DNA of 64,000 bases from Salinimicrobium marinum (GTDB lineage: Bacteria > Bacteroidota > Bacteroidia > Flavobacteriales > Flavobacteriaceae), in contig NZ_BMXB01000007.1 of NCBI RefSeq assembly GCF_014651535.1, positions 62,001 through 126,000 on the forward strand, written 5' to 3'. The translations under genes were made by a program, and so were the position numbers. Every line of letters begins with the position of its first letter. Position 1 is the stretch's first letter. A model generated the notes under the pieces. It worked only from the letters and a program-made list of their open reading frames with translations. It ran no database searches and was not told the DNA's origin. This document shows positions 51,712 to 60,595 of the stretch, one piece after another.

Positions 51712-54700
51712 ATGGACAATTTTAATGAGTTACGAAACAAACTTGAAGCCTTTATAAGGCGATATTATTTGAATGAACTTCTTAAAGGAGCTATATTTTT
51801 TGTTTCTATAGGGCTGCTGTATTTCCTAATAACTTTATCTCTAGAACATTTCTTTTGGCTCAATTCTACAAAGCGGCAAATCCTGTTTTGGAGTTTCGTT
51901 CTTGTTGAAGTACTACTTTTTGTCAAATTCATCATAGTTCCACTTCTTAAGCTGTTCAGGTTGTCTAAAGGGCTTAATTACGCCCAGGCATCACGGATCA
52001 TTGGAGATCATTTTCCAGAAGTGAAGGATAAGTTGCTGAATTTATTACAGTTAAAAGAAAATAATCATCAATCTGAACTTTTACTTGCAGGGATTGATCA
52101 AAAAGCGCAGGAATTGAAACCTGTGCCTTTCAATATGGCGGTAGACTTTAAAAGCAATCTGCCATTTTTGAAATATGCTGCCATCCCTGTTCTTATTATA
52201 CTACTCATTTTTGTAACCGGCCAAAGCAATATGTTTGCCGATAGTTACGAGAGGGTAGTGCATTACAAAAAGGCCTATGTTCCGCCGGCACCTTTCGCTT
52301 TCAATATCATGAATGGCGAACTGAAAGCCCGGGCAAATGAACCCTTTACACTCCGGATAAATACGGTAGGTAATGTCCTGCCTGAAAGTCCCTCTATTCA
52401 TTATAGAGGACAAACATACTTTCTGAATAAAGTTTCCCCGGGATTATTTGAATATGAATTTGAAGCATTAAAAGAATCTGTTAATTTCAATTTTTCCGGA
52501 AATGAAGTGACTTCAGGAAACTATACCCTGGAGGTGGTTGAGGTTCCCGAAATGACCGATTTTAAAATGCATCTTAATTTTCCTGATTATACAGGACTGG
52601 AGGACGAAATAGTAGATGGTTCCGGAAATGCCACAGTTCCGGAAGGAACAAGCATTAACTGGAAACTAAATACCCTGGCTACGGAAGAAGTTTCTTTCCG
52701 GACCGGGGATACTATAAATCAATTTCAGAAAGAAGGAAATGGTTTTGCATTTGATAAGGAAATATTGAAGGCGCTTCGATATGAAATCTCTACCTCAAAT
52801 AAAGAGGTGAAGAATTATGAGAATCTTGATTATGAAATAGCGGTAGTAAAGGATCAATATCCGGAATTGGAACTGGAGCAAAAGATAGATTCTGTTGATA
52901 CGGAAACGCAATATTTTTACGGAAAAGTTTCAGATGATTATGGTATTTCAGGGGTGCAGCTGGTGTATTATCCTACAGAAAAATCTGAAGATGTTCAGAG
53001 GAGGAGTATTCCTATTTCAAAAGCTGCTTATGCTGAATTTCTTTTTGCTTTCCCCGACACGTTAAATCTTCAGAAGGGGAAGAGCTATGAATATTATTTT
53101 CAGGCTTTCGATAATGATGCAGTTAATAACCGAAAAAGTGTAAAAAGTAGTGTTTTTTATTTCCGCAGAAAAACAGAAGATGAGAAGAAGGAGGAACGAT
53201 TAAATCAGCAATCGGATGCTATTAAAGGGCTGGATAATTCTTTGGAGAAGTTGCAGTTTTCTAGGGAAGAATTAGAAGAAATTTCACGGCTGCAAAAACA
53301 GAAGAAAGAGCTGAATTACAGTGACAGAAAAAAGCTGGAGAATTTCCTGGACCGTCAAAAGAAGCAAAATGCCATGATGAAAGAATATGCAGAAAACTTA
53401 AAAAAAAGTCTAAATGGGGATTCGCCACGGGAAAAAAACAAGTTGAAAGAACAGTTGGAGGAGAGGCTTAAAAATAGAGAAGATAAACTGGAAGAGAATG
53501 AAGATTTGCTGGAAGAATTACGTAAGTATGGGGAGAAAATTAATGAAGAGGAATTAGGGGAGAAATTAGAAAAACTTTCCAGGAATAATCAAAATCAAGA
53601 AAAGAGTTTAGAACAACTTCTGGAACTTACCAAGAAATATTATGTGGAGGAAAAAGCTGCAAAAATTTCAAGGGATCTTGAGAAACTGGCATTAGAACAA
53701 GAGAAGTTGGCAGAGGATGATGAAGCTAATAACAAAGATGCTCAGGATTCATTGAACGAGGAATTTAATGAAATTAGAGAGAATTTAAAGGAGCTTGAGG
53801 AGGAAAATCGGAAGTTGCAGAAACCAACAGAAACCGGTTCAGATGAACAAGCAGAAGAAGAGATTAAGAAAGAGCAGGAAAAAGCCAGTGAGAGTTTGGA
53901 GAAACAGCAAAAGAGTGACGCTAAAAAGAATCAAAAAAACGCTTCTGAAAAGATGAAGGAATTAAGCAGTAAAATGAAACAACAGCAACAAATGTCGGCT
54001 GGGGAACAATTGCAGGAGGATGCTGTGATGCTTCGTAAAATACTGGATAATCTGGTTATTTTTTCTTTTGAACAGGAGGAGCTTTTGGATAATTTTAAAG
54101 AGATGGGACGGGATAACCCCGGCTTTGCTTCAGGGATCAAAAGGCAGAATATCATAAAGGAACATTTTCAGCATGTAGATGACAGTTTATATGCACTGGC
54201 TCTGCGAAACCCAATGATTACCGAAAACATTACGGAGAAACTTACAGATATTGAATTTGATCTTGACAAGGCTCTGGACAGGCTTGCACAAAACCGCCTT
54301 CCTCAAGGATTGGCCAGTCAGCAGTATGTGGTGACTGGTGCCAATGATCTCGCTTATTTCCTGAGTCAGATACTAGGAAATATGGAGAATATGATGAGCA
54401 GTTCTTCCAGTGGTGGTGGCAGGGGTGATATGCAGTTGCCTGATATTATAAAGAAGCAGGAACAGTTGGGCGAGGAAATGAAGGAAGGGCTGGAAAAACA
54501 AAAGCAACAGCAAGGAAAGGAAAAGAGAGGTGAAGAAGGAGAGCGACAGGGTGAAGAAGAGAATGGAGAACTTTTCAGGATTTTTCAGGAGCAGCAAATA
54601 TTGAGACAATTGCTGGAGGACAGGCTGGAAAAAGAGGGCTTGGGTGACAAAGGAAAAGCATTAAAAGAAGATATGGAAAAGATTGAAGAGGACTTGCTCA

Positions 54701-54969
54701 ATAGTGGTTTTAATGAAGAAACTCTTCGTAAAATGCAAAATCTGGAACATAAATTGCTTGAATTGGAGGGAGCTTCATTGGAGCAGGGACAAAAAATGGA
54801 AAGGGAGTCAAATACAAATACTGAAGAGTTTGAAAACACCTCTAAAAATCAAATTCTTAAGGCTAAAGAATATTTTAATACTACTGAAATTTTAAACAGA
54901 CAAACCTTACCTTTGCGGCAAATTTACAAACGAAAAGTAAAGGAATATTTTGAACGCGGAGATCATTAA
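51712..54969 (+). CDS. DUF4175 family membrane-anchored coiled-coil protein
   Basis: The start at 51712 (1085 residues) matches the conserved MDNFNELRNKLEAFIRRYY opening and lies behind a GGGGAGG run; an ATG at 51691 adds seven residues. Three membrane segments (about 20-42, 57-80 and 145-165) precede Ig-like beta domains (to about 480), then a very long Glu/Lys/Gln-rich coiled coil (about 490-800) and a second charged helical region. DUF4175 proteins are large envelope proteins of unknown role. It is followed immediately by ybeY, whose start overlaps it by 20 bases. Confidence 0.88.
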   Translation: MDNFNELRNKLEAFIRRYYLNELLKGAIFFVSIGLLYFLITLSLEHFFWLNSTKRQILFWSFVLVEVLLFVKFIIVPLLKLFRLSKGLNYAQASRIIGDHFPEVKDKLLNLLQLKENNHQSELLLAGIDQKAQELKPVPFNMAVDFKSNLPFLKYAAIPVLIILLIFVTGQSNMFADSYERVVHYKKAYVPPAPFAFNIMNGELKARANEPFTLRINTVGNVLPESPSIHYRGQTYFLNKVSPGLFEYEFEALKESVNFNFSGNEVTSGNYTLEVVEVPEMTDFKMHLNFPDYTGLEDEIVDGSGNATVPEGTSINWKLNTLATEEVSFRTGDTINQFQKEGNGFAFDKEILKALRYEISTSNKEVKNYENLDYEIAVVKDQYPELELEQKIDSVDTETQYFYGKVSDDYGISGVQLVYYPTEKSEDVQRRSIPISKAAYAEFLFAFPDTLNLQKGKSYEYYFQAFDNDAVNNRKSVKSSVFYFRRKTEDEKKEERLNQQSDAIKGLDNSLEKLQFSREELEEISRLQKQKKELNYSDRKKLENFLDRQKKQNAMMKEYAENLKKSLNGDSPREKNKLKEQLEERLKNREDKLEENEDLLEELRKYGEKINEEELGEKLEKLSRNNQNQEKSLEQLLELTKKYYVEEKAAKISRDLEKLALEQEKLAEDDEANNKDAQDSLNEEFNEIRENLKELEEENRKLQKPTETGSDEQAEEEIKKEQEKASESLEKQQKSDAKKNQKNASEKMKELSSKMKQQQQMSAGEQLQEDAVMLRKILDNLVIFSFEQEELLDNFKEMGRDNPGFASGIKRQNIIKEHFQHVDDSLYALALRNPMITENITEKLTDIEFDLDKALDRLAQNRLPQGLASQQYVVTGANDLAYFLSQILGNMENMMSSSSSGGGRGDMQLPDIIKKQEQLGEEMKEGLEKQKQQQGKEKRGEEGERQGEEENGELFRIFQEQQILRQLLEDRLEKEGLGDKGKALKEDMEKIEEDLLNSGFNEETLRKMQNLEHKLLELEGASLEQGQKMERESNTNTEEFENTSKNQILKAKEYFNTTEILNRQTLPLRQIYKRKVKEYFERGDH

Positions 54970-55381
54970 TTTTTATTCAGAAAACGATTTTGAATTACAG
55001 GATAAGGAACTGTATGAAAATTGGCTTAAGAAGGTAATTGCTTCCGAAGGGAAGAAGACAGGAGAAATTAGTTTTATCTTTTGCAACGACGAATATCTTC
55101 TTGAGATCAACAAGAAATATCTCGATCACGATACCTACACAGATATTATAAGTTTTGATAATACCTTAGGAAAAATTCTCCAGGGAGATATTTTTATTAG
55201 TACTGATAGGGTCGCCGAAAATGCTAAAACTTTTGATGTGAATTTTGATGAGGAACTAAAGAGAGTGATGGTGCATGGCATTCTTCATTTTGCCGGATAT
55301 AAAGATAAAACGGAGGAAGAAAAAAGTTTAATGCGCCAAAGGGAAGAGGAAAAAATGAAAATGTTCCACGTGGAACAATAG
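54950..55381 (+). CDS. ybeY: Endoribonuclease YbeY (rRNA maturation factor)
   Basis: YbeY is a zinc-dependent endoribonuclease in 16S rRNA 3' maturation and ribosome quality control. The 143-residue product has DTYTDIISFDN and the metal motif VHGILHFAGYKDK; the third ligand position is Asp where many bacteria have His (GYDH), a form usual in Bacteroidota. There is no ATG at the N-terminus: the first plausible codon is TTG at 54950, or ATC/ATT codons a few bases later. It overlaps the DUF4175 end by 20 bases. Its last codons lie inside a parS-like palindrome (residues FHVEQ). Confidence 0.92.
   Translation: MNAEIINFYSENDFELQDKELYENWLKKVIASEGKKTGEISFIFCNDEYLLEINKKYLDHDTYTDIISFDNTLGKILQGDIFISTDRVAENAKTFDVNFDEELKRVMVHGILHFAGYKDKTEEEKSLMRQREEEKMKMFHVEQ
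55362..55377. other. parS-like ParB-binding site, copy 1
   Basis: TGTTCCACGTGGAACA is a perfect 16-base palindrome that matches the bacterial parS consensus TGTTnCACGTGAAACA except for the symmetric C/G pair. It sits inside the end of ybeY, four bases before the stop codon completes. The second copy is at 57271. Confidence 0.8.
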
Positions 55382-55392
55382 AAACTAAATCT

Positions 55393-57264
55393 ATGTTTGA
55401 TAAAGAATATGATGTTATTGTAGTAGGGGGTGGTCACGCTGGCAGTGAGGCCGCAGCTGCAGCTGCCAATGTTGGTTGCAGCACCTTATTGATTACAATG
55501 AACCTGCAGAATATTGCACAAATGAGTTGTAATCCTGCTATGGGTGGAATTGCAAAAGGACAGATCGTTCGGGAGATTGATGCTCTTGGTGGATACAGCG
55601 GACTCGTTAGTGATACCAGTGCTATTCAATTTAAAATGCTTAACAAATCTAAAGGACCTGCAATGTGGAGTCCTAGGGTGCAGAGTGATAGAATGATGTT
55701 TGCTGAACACTGGAGATTGAGACTGGAGGCTACTAAGAATCTTGATTTTTACCAGGAAATGGTTTCAGGGCTGGTTATTGAAAATGGTAAAATAGTTGGT
55801 GTTAGAACCTCCCTTGGAATTGAAGTAAAAGCGAAATCTGTTGTTCTTACAAACGGGACTTTTTTGAACGGACTCATACATATTGGAGATAAACAAATGG
55901 GTGGTGGAAGATCTGGGGAAAGAGCTTCAAAAGGTATTACTGAAGATCTTGTTCAAATAGGTTTTGAAGCGGGAAGAATGAAAACCGGAACTCCTCCCAG
56001 GGTCGATGGAAGATCTCTGGATTATTCAAAAATGACAGAGCAGCCCGGTGATGAAATTCCTTCTAAATTTTCTTATTTAGATGAAACTTCCGCTTTGAAA
56101 AAACAACGTTCTTGTTGGATGACCTACACCTCTCCAGAAGTTCATAATTTACTTAAGGAAGGCTTTGATCGTTCTCCCATGTTCAACGGAAGAATTAAAA
56201 GTATAGGTCCGAGATATTGCCCTTCAATTGAAGATAAGATTAACCGGTTTGCAGATAAAGACCGACATCAATTGTTTATTGAACCTGAAGGGTGGAATAC
56301 GGTAGAAATGTATGTGAATGGATTCTCTACTTCTTTGCCGGAAGATGTCCAGTTTAAAGCGTTGCGTTCTGTCGCAGGATTCGAGAATGTAAAATTCTTT
56401 AGGCCTGGGTATGCCATCGAATATGATTATTTTCCGCCGACACAATTGAAGCATACTTTGGAAACAAAGCTGGTAGAAGGATTGTATTTCGCGGGTCAGA
56501 TTAATGGTACTACCGGTTATGAAGAAGCCGCTTCTCAGGGATTGATGGCAGGTATAAATGCAGCCTTAAAAATTCAGGAGAAAGATGAATTTATTCTGAA
56601 AAGGGACGAAGCTTATATTGGGGTATTAATTGATGATCTTATTACAAAAGGTACAGAAGAACCGTATAGGATGTTTACTTCCCGTGCAGAATACAGAACT
56701 TTATTACGCCAGGATAATGCCGATTTCAGATTAACTGAAAAGTCTTATAAAATAGGTTTGGCCTCTGAAAAGCGGATGCTGAAAATGGAGGAGAAGAAGG
56801 AAAAATCTTTTGCCTTTGTGCAATTTCTGAAAGATACAAGCGTGGCTCCAGAAGAAGCAAATGCTGTTTTAGAAGATAAAAATTCTGCTCCTGTTAAGCA
56901 AAGTGATAAGATTTTTAAAATCTTTTCCAGACCTAACATTACTATGGATGATGTTCGGAACTTTAGCGGAGTAAATGAATTTATCGAACAGCATTCTTTA
57001 TCTGAAGAGGAACTTGAACAAACGGAAATTCAGGTTAAATATTCAGGATATATTGAAAAGGAAAAGAATAATGCCGATAAATTAAATCGACTGGAGGATA
57101 TTAAAATCCCATCAGAATTCGATTATTCCAGGATAAAATCCATGTCTTTTGAAGCAAGGGAGAAACTAAAAAAGGTGAAGCCAATATCGGTATCTCAAGC
57201 ATCAAGAATCAGCGGAGTAAGTCCAAATGATATTTCGGTTCTGCTGGTTTATATGGGAAGATAA
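55393..57264 (+). CDS. mnmG: tRNA uridine-5-carboxymethylaminomethyl modification enzyme MnmG
   Basis: FAD enzyme that with MnmE installs the cmnm5 group on wobble uridine 34. The 623-residue product has the FAD-binding start DVIVVGGGHAGSEAAAAAANVG (8-29), the conserved NPAMGGIAKGQIVREIDALGG (47-67), MGGGRSGERAS and RAEYRTLLRQDNAD, plus the C-terminal helical domain ending VSPNDISVLLVYMGR. Length is normal. It stands 11 bases after ybeY and is flanked by two parS-like sites, as gidA often lies in the origin domain. Confidence 0.97.
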   Translation: MFDKEYDVIVVGGGHAGSEAAAAAANVGCSTLLITMNLQNIAQMSCNPAMGGIAKGQIVREIDALGGYSGLVSDTSAIQFKMLNKSKGPAMWSPRVQSDRMMFAEHWRLRLEATKNLDFYQEMVSGLVIENGKIVGVRTSLGIEVKAKSVVLTNGTFLNGLIHIGDKQMGGGRSGERASKGITEDLVQIGFEAGRMKTGTPPRVDGRSLDYSKMTEQPGDEIPSKFSYLDETSALKKQRSCWMTYTSPEVHNLLKEGFDRSPMFNGRIKSIGPRYCPSIEDKINRFADKDRHQLFIEPEGWNTVEMYVNGFSTSLPEDVQFKALRSVAGFENVKFFRPGYAIEYDYFPPTQLKHTLETKLVEGLYFAGQINGTTGYEEAASQGLMAGINAALKIQEKDEFILKRDEAYIGVLIDDLITKGTEEPYRMFTSRAEYRTLLRQDNADFRLTEKSYKIGLASEKRMLKMEEKKEKSFAFVQFLKDTSVAPEEANAVLEDKNSAPVKQSDKIFKIFSRPNITMDDVRNFSGVNEFIEQHSLSEEELEQTEIQVKYSGYIEKEKNNADKLNRLEDIKIPSEFDYSRIKSMSFEAREKLKKVKPISVSQASRISGVSPNDISVLLVYMGR

Positions 57265-57270
57265 AATGAT

Positions 57271-57286
57271 CGTTCCACGTGGAACA
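57271..57286. other. parS-like ParB-binding site, copy 2
   Basis: CGTTCCACGTGGAACA contains the same 14-base palindrome GTTCCACGTGGAAC as copy 1 and differs from it only in the first base. It lies in the 60-base gap between mnmG and the methyltransferase gene, 7 bases after the mnmG stop. Confidence 0.8.
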
Positions 57287-57324
57287 TTAGAATCCAAATC
57301 TATTTTAAAAAGATATTTTTTTGA

Positions 57325-58179
57325 ATGAGCTCCGAAAAAGCATCAGCTAATTACCAGTTAAAATGTAAAGATCATACTGTAAGTGGAAATGAATATGAGC
57401 TGCGGTATGATCAAAAAAGGGATATGCTGGTAACTTTTCCGCAGCCCACTTTGGAGGAACTACCGGAATTTTACAAAAGTGAAAATTATATTTCTCACAC
57501 CGATTCCAGCAGTTCCTTGTTTGAAAAAATCTACCAATGGGTGAAGACCTATATGATTGATAAAAAGATTAAATGGATAGAGAAGGAGGCAGCAAAAGGA
57601 AAAGATCTTTTGGATATTGGAGCCGGAACAGGGGATTTTTTGTTCAGGGCAAAATCCAGGGGCTGGAATGTAAAAGGAACCGAACCTAATTTCCGGGCCA
57701 GAGAACTAGCTTTGAAAAAAGGAGTCAACCTTGCAGAAGACTCTTTAAATTTCCCTTCTGCATCTTTTGATGTAATTACTATGTGGCATGTTCTGGAACA
57801 TATTCCCAATCTTGAAGAACAAATAATGGAATTAACACGGCTTTTAAAGAAAGACGGACTCCTGGTGATTGCGGCTCCTAATTTTAAAAGTTATGATGCC
57901 GGAAAATTTAAAAATTTCTGGGCCGCTTATGATGTGCCAAGACACCTGTGGCATTTTTCCAGAACCTCGATTCACAATATTTTTGAACCACATGGATTCA
58001 AAATAGAAAAAACCAGAGGACTGGAGTTTGATGCTTTTTATGTAAGCCTGCTTTCAGCAAAATATAAATCGGGATCTAATTTTTCCATATCTGCTCTTTT
58101 CACGGGTTTGCTGTCCAACTTAAAGGCTAAATCCACCAAAGAATATTCCTCTGTTGCATATTTTCTTCAGAAAAACTAA
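57325..58179 (+). CDS. Class I SAM-dependent methyltransferase
   Basis: The 284-residue protein has the SAM-binding motif DLLDIGAGTGDFLFRA (about residues 93-108), then GWNVKGTEPN, and FDVITMWHVLEHIPN, a layout typical of the Methyltransf_23 type. The first 80 residues may form a separate substrate part (KCKDHTVSGNEYELRYDQ). The substrate is unknown; the group often modifies cell-surface lipids, sugars or small molecules. It is located directly downstream of mnmG. Confidence 0.88.
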   Translation: MSSEKASANYQLKCKDHTVSGNEYELRYDQKRDMLVTFPQPTLEELPEFYKSENYISHTDSSSSLFEKIYQWVKTYMIDKKIKWIEKEAAKGKDLLDIGAGTGDFLFRAKSRGWNVKGTEPNFRARELALKKGVNLAEDSLNFPSASFDVITMWHVLEHIPNLEEQIMELTRLLKKDGLLVIAAPNFKSYDAGKFKNFWAAYDVPRHLWHFSRTSIHNIFEPHGFKIEKTRGLEFDAFYVSLLSAKYKSGSNFSISALFTGLLSNLKAKSTKEYSSVAYFLQKN

Positions 58180-58377
58180 AATAGCGATTTTAAAGCAATT
58201 TAAGGCGGTTTATCTTGTTTCAGATGCTGGTGTATTCCCTTTTTAGAAAAAGCTTCTAAAATTCTTCTTCTGAAAGCATTTTTTGATAGAAATATATTAT
58301 TTATGGGTGATTAATTATAAGTATCTGCTATTGCTTCAGATTTTATAAGATTATATAAGAAAATACATTTGCTTTCT

Positions 58378-58385
58378 TATTTTTG
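58378..58385 (+). promoter_or_regulatory. Candidate -7 element for the OmpH-like gene
   Basis: TATTTTTG matches TAnnTTTG, 23 bases upstream of the ATG at 58408; another match, TACATTTG, lies at 58364-58371. Confidence 0.5.
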
Positions 58386-58407
58386 TCTAAAATAAAAAAT
58401 CAATAAA

Positions 58408-58920
58408 ATGAAAAAATTAGTAGCTGTACTTTTTCTAGGAACCGTCCTTGTAGGATGTTCAGATCAAAAAACAGCGTATGTAGATACCACGACGCTTATT
58501 CAGGAATATTCAGAAATGCAGGAAGTAGAGGCAAGGTTCACAACGAGGTCTGATGAGATGAAGAGACAATTTGATTCTGTAGCGCAAGGTTTTCAGCAGG
58601 AGGTTCAGGCATATCAGCAGGAAATGAATAATATGTCCCAGGCACAGCGTGAAGAAACTGAAAGCAGACTTATGCAAACGCAGCAAAGACTACAACAACA
58701 GCAGCAGCAAATGGGAGGCACTTTAAGACAGGAAAGCGATCAGGTAATAGATTCTGTTGTTACTAAAGTAAAAGACTTTGTAAGAGAGTATGGGAAAGAA
58801 AATAACTACACGTATATTTTTGGATCCAACGAGTCTGCCAATATTATGTATGCTGAAGAAGGACTGGATATCACAGATGAAGTGCTTGAAGAATTGAATG
58901 CTTCCTATGGAGGAAATTAA
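58408..58920 (+). CDS. OmpH/Skp-like periplasmic chaperone, lipoprotein form
   Basis: The 170-residue product resembles the OmpH/Skp family: a core strand AYVDTTTLIQEYSEMQ, a long Gln-rich alpha-helical arm (about 60-115) and the C-terminal YTYIFGSNESANIMYAEEG segment of the trimer body. Unlike classic Skp, which is soluble, it has a lipobox with Cys17 (VLVGC-SDQK), so it would be anchored to a membrane. Skp-like chaperones hold unfolded outer-membrane proteins. It is a single gene with its own terminator. Confidence 0.88.
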   Translation: MKKLVAVLFLGTVLVGCSDQKTAYVDTTTLIQEYSEMQEVEARFTTRSDEMKRQFDSVAQGFQQEVQAYQQEMNNMSQAQREETESRLMQTQQRLQQQQQQMGGTLRQESDQVIDSVVTKVKDFVREYGKENNYTYIFGSNESANIMYAEEGLDITDEVLEELNASYGGN

Positions 58921-58942
58921 TCCCCGATTCACATATAAGTAT

Positions 58943-58970
58943 AAGGGCTCAGGAAACTGAGCCTTTTTTT
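58943..58970 (+). terminator. Rho-independent terminator after the OmpH-like gene
   Basis: AAGGGCTCAG and CTGAGCCTTT stems close a GAAA tetraloop and run into a T tract. Confidence 0.9.
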
Positions 58971-59367
58971 ATGTGGTTAAAAGATATATACCGAAGATCA
59001 CTACCATGAAGTATCCCGTAATGGTGAAAGCTCCTGCATAATCCTTTGCCACCCGTTGTCCAAACAGGAGCATGAGAAGCGTAACAGCACCAAGAACGGC
59101 AGCTGAGAGGCCGAAAGTTGTGCTGTTGTTTGCTGCAAGTGTATAAATTCCTGCTATGGCAAGTATCCCTGTGATGATTTCAATTATCATGATCACTCCT
59201 ACAAGTAAAGGCACCGTACCTTTCAGAAAAGTTTCTCCGAAATGACTTTTTAGCCACCCCACATTTCCCTTCCAGTCAAAAAGCTTGTCGAGACCAGACT
59301 GTAAAAAGGTAATGAGGATGAAAACCAGAATTAAAAGTTCCGGAATATTGTTTGAAATATTTTCCAT
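58969..59367 (-). CDS. DoxX family inner-membrane protein
   Basis: The 132-residue protein has four hydrophobic segments (about 10-26, 50-70, 73-100, 108-130) with FLQSGLDKLFDWKGNVGWLKSHF between the first two, the usual DoxX-like layout. Members are small membrane proteins linked to redox or thiol stress, function uncertain. It sits one base downstream of holB on the same strand and is probably co-transcribed. Its stop overlaps the terminator of the convergent OmpH-like gene. Confidence 0.85.
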   Translation of the reverse strand: MENISNNIPELLILVFILITFLQSGLDKLFDWKGNVGWLKSHFGETFLKGTVPLLVGVIMIIEIITGILAIAGIYTLAANNSTTFGLSAAVLGAVTLLMLLFGQRVAKDYAGAFTITGYFMVVIFGIYLLTT

Positions 59368-59368
59368 T

Positions 59369-60523
59369 TTATGAAGCTTTTTGATGTAACAACCTGGTTA
59401 ATTTAATGGAAAGATCGGTTAGGATTATCTTCGCGTTTCCGTTTCTTTCTATATGATAAATTGCGTCCTGTAATTCTTGAGTGATGCTCAAAATGTTATT
59501 ACCATGAACAAAGGGAGAAAATTTATCAAGGGTAAATCCTTTTGTTTGGGGCTCCATAAAAACAAGATCATTGGCCTTATAATTCTGAAGTAAAGCCTGC
59601 CGGAAAAAATCCATACAAAACAAAAGGAATTTTTTCTGAGTTTCCCTTCCTGTTGCAGCGATAGTTTCACTCCAGGAAATAAGGTCGTTAATGGCCGATT
59701 TATTTCCTTTAGCCCTAAAAGCACTTCTTACCCAGGTTATAAACCACTCTTCAAATTGTTCATCACCTTCATTATTGCGTAAAATATGCAGTGCACTGGT
59801 GAAATTTCCGTTGGCTCTATGTGCAATCGTCAAAGCTTTGCTCTCATCACACTGCTCGCGTTGCATTAAACCTTCAGCAATAATATTTCCATTTAATGGC
59901 GGAAAATGGAGTACCTGGCATCTAGACCTTATGGTTTGAATGATGTTTTCCTCTTCTTCAGAAATAAGGATAAACAGCGTTTTATTCGGCGGCTCTTCAA
60001 TTAATTTTAAAAGCTTATTGGCACAGGCGGTATTCATTTTATCTGCCATCCAGATGATCATTACCTTGAATCCGCCTTCATAGGATTTTAACGAAAGTGA
60101 TTTCACGATCTCCTGGGCTTCATCAACTCCCATTTGTCCCTGCTTGTTTTCAATTCCGATATTTTGGTACCAGTCGAATAAACTTCCGTAGGGATTCTTT
60201 TTGATGAAATTACGCCAGTCCTCCAGGAACATGTTGGAAACAGGGTGTTTCTTAATTTTATCATTGGTAGCCACCGGAAATGCAAAATGCAGATCGGGAT
60301 GGGAAAGGTTACCAAGTTTCGTGTTGCAGGCCTGGTTTCCGGAATTATTTTCACCACCCGAATTATTGCAGAGAATATACTGTGCATAAGCAATTGCCAT
60401 AGGAAGGGTGCCGCTACCAGCCGGCCCAACAAACAATTGTGCATGGGGGATACGACTTTTATCTGCTGTAGTCGTTAAATGGTTCTTGATATGTGGTAGT
60501 CCTAATACTTCAGAAAATAGCAT
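59369..60523 (-). CDS. holB: DNA polymerase III subunit delta'
   Basis: Clamp-loader subunit; a non-ATPase member of the AAA family. The start ATG at 60523 (384 residues) matches the conserved MLFSEVLGLPHIKNHL opening; a TTG at 60529 lies inside the promoter and is rejected. The Walker A counterpart GPAGSGTLPMAIA lacks the catalytic Lys, as usual for delta'. ACANKLLKLIEEPPN is the typical sensor/SRC-like region. The usual zinc-module cysteines are few. It is divergent from pgk, with one -7 element for each direction in the 72-base gap. Confidence 0.94.
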   Translation of the reverse strand: MLFSEVLGLPHIKNHLTTTADKSRIPHAQLFVGPAGSGTLPMAIAYAQYILCNNSGGENNSGNQACNTKLGNLSHPDLHFAFPVATNDKIKKHPVSNMFLEDWRNFIKKNPYGSLFDWYQNIGIENKQGQMGVDEAQEIVKSLSLKSYEGGFKVMIIWMADKMNTACANKLLKLIEEPPNKTLFILISEEEENIIQTIRSRCQVLHFPPLNGNIIAEGLMQREQCDESKALTIAHRANGNFTSALHILRNNEGDEQFEEWFITWVRSAFRAKGNKSAINDLISWSETIAATGRETQKKFLLFCMDFFRQALLQNYKANDLVFMEPQTKGFTLDKFSPFVHGNNILSITQELQDAIYHIERNGNAKIILTDLSIKLTRLLHQKAS

Positions 60524-60526
60524 AAG

Positions 60527-60534
60527 CAAAGATA
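60527..60534 (-). promoter_or_regulatory. Candidate -7 element for holB
   Basis: The minus strand reads TATCTTTG (TAnnTTTG) and ends three bases before the holB ATG, implying a leaderless or nearly leaderless transcript. Confidence 0.55.
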
Positions 60535-60569
60535 AAATTTATCCACACTTTTATATCTTAGGGAAAAAT

Positions 60570-60577
60570 TATCTTTG
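60570..60577 (+). promoter_or_regulatory. Candidate -7 element for pgk
   Basis: TATCTTTG matches TAnnTTTG, 19 bases before the pgk ATG at 60596; this rules out the in-frame TTG at 60575 as start. Confidence 0.65.
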
Positions 60578-60595
60578 CATTCTAAACCAATTATT

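Noticed and set aside
60524-60529. TTG start for holB at 60529
   Set aside because: The codon lies inside the probable -7 element; the ATG at 60523 gives the conserved N-terminus.
60575-60595. TTG start for pgk at 60575
   Set aside because: It overlaps the TATCTTTG -7 element; the ATG at 60596 gives the standard phosphoglycerate kinase N-terminus.
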